Of a stretch of DNA of 64,000 nt, positions 61,004-64,000 are shown in pieces. This stretch comes from Pedobacter sp. BAL39 (lineage in GTDB: Bacteria > Bacteroidota > Bacteroidia > Sphingobacteriales > Sphingobacteriaceae): the NCBI RefSeq assembly GCF_000170795.1, contig NZ_ABCM01000005.1, positions 272,672 to 336,671 of the forward strand, read 5' to 3'. The notes under the pieces were generated by a model. The model was not told the origin of the DNA and searched no databases. It saw only the letters and a program-made list of their open reading frames with translations. Both the position numbers and the translations under genes were made by a program. The stretch's first letter is position 1. Each line of letters starts with the position of its first letter.

Positions 61004-62185
61004 TCAATAGCTTTTCAAGTCCCCGAAATTGAAGATCAGGGAGAATCGCAGCGTATTTGCCAACGCACTTTTCTGGGCGTTGGCAAGCAGATAGGCAAAA
61101 TCTATATTGAAAACATTATACTTTAACCCGGCACCAACAGTCATATAACGGCGGTTTCCTTTTTGGGGACTCTCATAAAAATAGCCCGCCCTCAGCCCAA
61201 ATTGCTGATTATACCAATATTCCAGGCCCGTAGCCATGCTGATTTCGCGCAATTCTTCTGAAAACCCGCCGGGCGCGTCACTAAAGGAGCCAAAAATACC
61301 CGATGTAACAGAACGATTGGGATCTTTTCCGGACAGGATGCGTCCTTCCTGATCATAAACAGGCTGAGTGGGCACCAGGAGCTTATTAAAATCCAGCGCG
61401 ATGGTAAACTGGTTGTAGTCGTCAATGATAAAGGTGGAGGCTCCTCCAAGCTTTAGGTTGGTCGGCAGGAAGTTCCCGTTCTCTCCGTCCACATATCCCA
61501 GTTTCGTACCAATATTAGAAATGTTCATTCCGGCAGACAATACGGCATCGCGTCCGAGAAAAACCGTAGGTTTCTTAAAATAGGCAGATACGTCCACCGC
61601 GAAGGCTGTCCCTGCTTTTGTTTGCTGACCAGCAGCAAACTGGCCTGAAAAAAGATTAGAATAAATATACCTCACTGCTGTTCCAAGCGAAAATGACTCC
61701 CCAAACTGCCGGGCAAGGGAAACATCTAATGCCATTTCATAAGGGGTGTATAACCCCAGGTCCTGCTGACTAATGTCGGTCAGCTGGATTTCACCAAGGT
61801 TAAAATAACGAAGGGAGGCTCCAATGGTATTCCGTTCGTCAAGTTTGGAATATCCGGAGAGGTAAGTGAGGCTGACATCGGGCACCACATTTTTTAACCA
61901 GGGACTATAAGCGACAGAGAATCCATAATCTCGGTCTATGAAAGCTAGCTTCGACGGGTTAATACTCATGGCATTTGCATCCGGCTGCACTGCTACTCCA
62001 GCGTCTCCCATTCCTCCCGCCCTGGCGTCAGGCGTAATCAATAAAAAGGGTACTGCGGTGAGAATGTTATTGCGCCTGCTTCCATTCGTCTCAGTGCCAG
62101 ACTCAACAAGCTGTGCAGAAAGCTCTGTGCAAATTGTAACTAAAGAAAATACGCTAAAGACAGTCTTGAACAATCTGCTACTCAT
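61004..62185 (-). CDS. porV: Type IX secretion outer-membrane protein PorV
   Basis: The 393-residue protein has a signal peptide (cleavage near Leu-Ser-Ala-Gln, residue 25) and a beta-barrel with the PorV/LptO N-terminus: Pro-Phe-Leu-Leu-Ile-Thr-Pro-Asp-Ala-Arg-Ala-Gly-Gly-Met-Gly-Asp near residues 46-61, and Asn-Pro-Ser-Lys near 76. PorV is the shuttle and co-transporter for substrates of the type IX secretion system. Divergent from the gldJ gene; in Flavobacterium the two are neighbours with porU, which is not seen between them here. Confidence 0.9.
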   Translation of the reverse strand: MSSRLFKTVFSVFSLVTICTELSAQLVESGTETNGSRRNNILTAVPFLLITPDARAGGMGDAGVAVQPDANAMSINPSKLAFIDRDYGFSVAYSPWLKNVVPDVSLTYLSGYSKLDERNTIGASLRYFNLGEIQLTDISQQDLGLYTPYEMALDVSLARQFGESFSLGTAVRYIYSNLFSGQFAAGQQTKAGTAFAVDVSAYFKKPTVFLGRDAVLSAGMNISNIGTKLGYVDGENGNFLPTNLKLGGASTFIIDDYNQFTIALDFNKLLVPTQPVYDQEGRILSGKDPNRSVTSGIFGSFSDAPGGFSEELREISMATGLEYWYNQQFGLRAGYFYESPQKGNRRYMTVGAGLKYNVFNIDFAYLLANAQKSALANTLRFSLIFNFGDLKSY

Positions 62186-62334
62186 TCGCCGTATAAATAA
62201 AATATTATGGACTGCAAGTTAGCATTGTAGGCAATAATATCAAAGTAATACTCAATTCAAGGCCCCGATGCTCGGCTTTGAAAATTGGACAACGTAAATT
62301 ATCAACTATTATTTTCAATAAACCATCTTGATTT

Positions 62335-62367
62335 TTTGTTGTGTAACTCTTTTTTTATGTAATTTTA
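62335..62367 (+). promoter_or_regulatory. Possible gldJ promoter
   Basis: TTTG at 62335-62338 and TAATTTTA at 62360-62367 (7 of 8 -7 consensus positions) are separated by 21 bp, 28 bp before the ATG. A reasonable but imperfect Bacteroidota promoter. Confidence 0.4.
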
Positions 62368-62395
62368 ACAGTTAAAGTATTAGGACATCATCTCT

Positions 62396-63973
62396 ATGAA
62401 AAAATCATACCTATATTCACTTGCATCTGTGGCACTTATCGCTGCACTTGCATCCTGTAAATCCAAGGTGGCTACCTCTGAAAAAACTGGTCTTGCCTAT
62501 AACAAACAGGAGTATGGAGGCTTTGAAGTAAACAAAAAATTCAGACGTGGCCCTGGTCCGGGTTTAGTAGAAATTGAAGGTGGTGTTTTTGTGATGGGCG
62601 GAAGTGCGATTAATGTGTCCGGACAGGAACTCAGCAATTATAACCACAAAAGAGAAACTACGGTATCTTCATTTTACATGGATGAAACCGAGGTTTCCAA
62701 TACCAATTGGCTCGAATATCTGAACTGGATCCGTACCAACTACCCTGAAGATTACGAATATTACTACAACGAAACGCCAGATACACTGGTATGGCGCCGT
62801 CCGCTTTCCTATAATGAACCCTACGTAGACAATTACCTGAGGCACCCTGCTTACCAGGATTATCCTGTCGTAGGTGTCAACTGGGAACAGGCAGAAAGAT
62901 ATTGCGCATGGAGAACTGACCGTGTGAATGAGCTCCTGTTACGCGAACGCGGTTATATGACCAGTTACAGAGATATGAATGGCGGTGCCAAAGGTGCAGC
63001 AACAACAACGGCGGCAGCGAGACCTACGGAACCTTTCAATACCGATATCTACCTGAATGGTCAGTATGATGATAAAGGTAAACGCGCCATGAAAGACCTG
63101 AACCCTTCAAACGCGGCCGCAGGGACGGGAAAAAATACCGCAACAAGGAACGTAAGACTTGAAGATGGTATCCTAAAACAACCTTATCGCCTGCCTACTG
63201 AAGCTGAGTGGGAGTATGCTGCACTTGGACTGATCGGCAATACACAGTATGAAAACATCAATGAGAATAAAATCTATCCATGGAATGGACTTGGATTGAG
63301 CTCAGCGAAAAAGAGCACCAGGGGATTGATCCTGGCCAACTTCAAACGTACCAAAGGGGATTATATGGGTGTAGGTGGTTCCCTGAATGATAAAGGCGGA
63401 CTCACTGTTGCGGTAAGGTCGTATATGCCAAATGATTTTGGCCTGTACAACATGGCAGGGAATGTGAATGAATGGGTGGCCGATGTCTATCGTACGAATA
63501 CCTTCGAAGCTGCTGATGCGTTTAACCCGTACAGGGGTAATTACTACAAGGACAAGAAAATTGCCGATGCCCTTACCGGTAAGGTTGAAAAAGATAAATA
63601 CAACCGTCCTGTGCTGACAGATGCAACTTCTTACAAGAAACAAACCTGGGCAGAAAAGCAGGCTGCGGCAAGCCAACCGGCACCGGCAGTAAATACCTAT
63701 GCCGATCAAAGGGGCTATCGGGACAAGGAAAATGAGCTTTATGGCGAAATTACACTGGTTACCGATAAATCAAGAGTTTATAAAGGTGGTTCATGGGACG
63801 ACCAGGCATTATGGTTAAACCCTGCAACAAGAAGGTTCCTTTCTCAGGATGAGTCTACAGCTGATATCGGGTTCCGCTGTGCGATGACGATGCTTGGTGC
63901 TTCGGAAATCCGTTCTACAGGAAAACCACAGTTTAAGAACAAACCTCAGAAAGCGTTCCGCTCAGGAAAATAA
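62396..63973 (+). CDS. gldJ: Gliding motility/T9SS lipoprotein GldJ
   Basis: The 525-residue lipoprotein has its lipidated Cys at residue 21 (Ala-Ser-Cys) and an SUMF1/formylglycine-generating-like fold: Gly-Gly-Val-Phe-Val-Met-Gly-Gly near 62-69, Asp-Glu-Thr-Glu-Val-Ser-Asn near 97, Tyr-Arg-Leu-Pro-Thr-Glu-Ala-Glu-Trp-Glu-Tyr near 263-273, Phe-Gly-Leu-Tyr-Asn-Met-Ala-Gly-Asn-Val-Asn-Glu-Trp near 349-361 and Gly-Gly-Ser-Trp near 465. The His-Pro-Ala-Tyr and Arg-Thr-Asp-Arg-Val-Asn-Glu segments match GldJ of Flavobacterium. GldJ stabilises GldK and is needed for type IX secretion. Pedobacter-like organisms are often non-gliding, so secretion is the likely role. Confidence 0.9.
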   Translation: MKKSYLYSLASVALIAALASCKSKVATSEKTGLAYNKQEYGGFEVNKKFRRGPGPGLVEIEGGVFVMGGSAINVSGQELSNYNHKRETTVSSFYMDETEVSNTNWLEYLNWIRTNYPEDYEYYYNETPDTLVWRRPLSYNEPYVDNYLRHPAYQDYPVVGVNWEQAERYCAWRTDRVNELLLRERGYMTSYRDMNGGAKGAATTTAAARPTEPFNTDIYLNGQYDDKGKRAMKDLNPSNAAAGTGKNTATRNVRLEDGILKQPYRLPTEAEWEYAALGLIGNTQYENINENKIYPWNGLGLSSAKKSTRGLILANFKRTKGDYMGVGGSLNDKGGLTVAVRSYMPNDFGLYNMAGNVNEWVADVYRTNTFEAADAFNPYRGNYYKDKKIADALTGKVEKDKYNRPVLTDATSYKKQTWAEKQAAASQPAPAVNTYADQRGYRDKENELYGEITLVTDKSRVYKGGSWDDQALWLNPATRRFLSQDESTADIGFRCAMTMLGASEIRSTGKPQFKNKPQKAFRSGK

Positions 63974-64000
63974 CCTGAACGCGATTCATAAAAAAGGGGG

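Overview
The window looks like a chromosome segment of a Bacteroidota bacterium, most likely family Sphingobacteriaceae (Pedobacter-like). The grounds are a SusC/SusD pair with a hybrid two-component regulator, type IX secretion genes (porV, gldJ), many Bacteroidota-restricted DUF families (DUF2480, DUF3108, DUF3109, DUF4834, DUF6427), and repeated promoter -7 boxes of the Bacteroidota form TAnnTTTG. The genus is an inference. No tRNA, rRNA, CRISPR array, prophage or complete insertion sequence was seen.

Region 1 (1-12473, minus strand) is a polysaccharide utilisation locus. A hybrid two-component sensor/AraC regulator precedes susC, susD, a GH130 mannoside-active enzyme, an MFS transporter and a secreted protein cut by the window edge. 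The susC upstream region carries two 14-bp direct repeats exactly 21 bp apart next to a -7 box, a good candidate regulator operator. Stem-loops lie between susD and GH130, and between the MFS gene and the last gene.

Region 2 (13070-23118) holds a proline aminopeptidase, a Fic-family gene that has lost its catalytic core in frame and sits between two large two-tier hairpins, and an L-fucose locus: GH29 fucosidase, FucP, mutarotase, UxaA-type dehydratase, SDR dehydrogenase and FAH-type hydrolase. These fit the non-phosphorylated fucose route to pyruvate and lactate, but fucose dehydrogenase and lactonase functions are not clearly covered.

Region 3 (23447-39780, minus strand) is mainly envelope and housekeeping: rmlA, the DUF3109/DUF3108/DUF2480 operon, a PpiD-like chaperone, lptC, an outer-membrane protein, coaX, DUF6427, a GT28-like glycosyltransferase, an LpxH-like hydrolase, YfhO, DUF4834, YwbE and uvrB. 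An array of 11-bp repeats forming a 20-bp palindrome lies at 34342-34419.

Region 4 (39916-53022) has a degenerate DUF7033/deacetylase-like gene, upp, a YjjG-type nucleotidase and a DinB-like protein. A surface-glycan cluster follows (flippase, three methyltransferases, three glycosyltransferases), interrupted by a large tricorn-type protease.

Region 5 (53135-end) holds a PfpI-type protein, typA, and a tightly coupled three-gene set: a GCS2 carboxylate-amine ligase, a class I glutamine amidotransferase with an altered nucleophile elbow, and an ATP-grasp-like protein. This set is the best candidate here for an uncharacterised pathway. It is followed by a 53-residue Cys-rich membrane protein, a Crp/Fnr regulator, a YceI protein, ispF, and divergent porV and gldJ.
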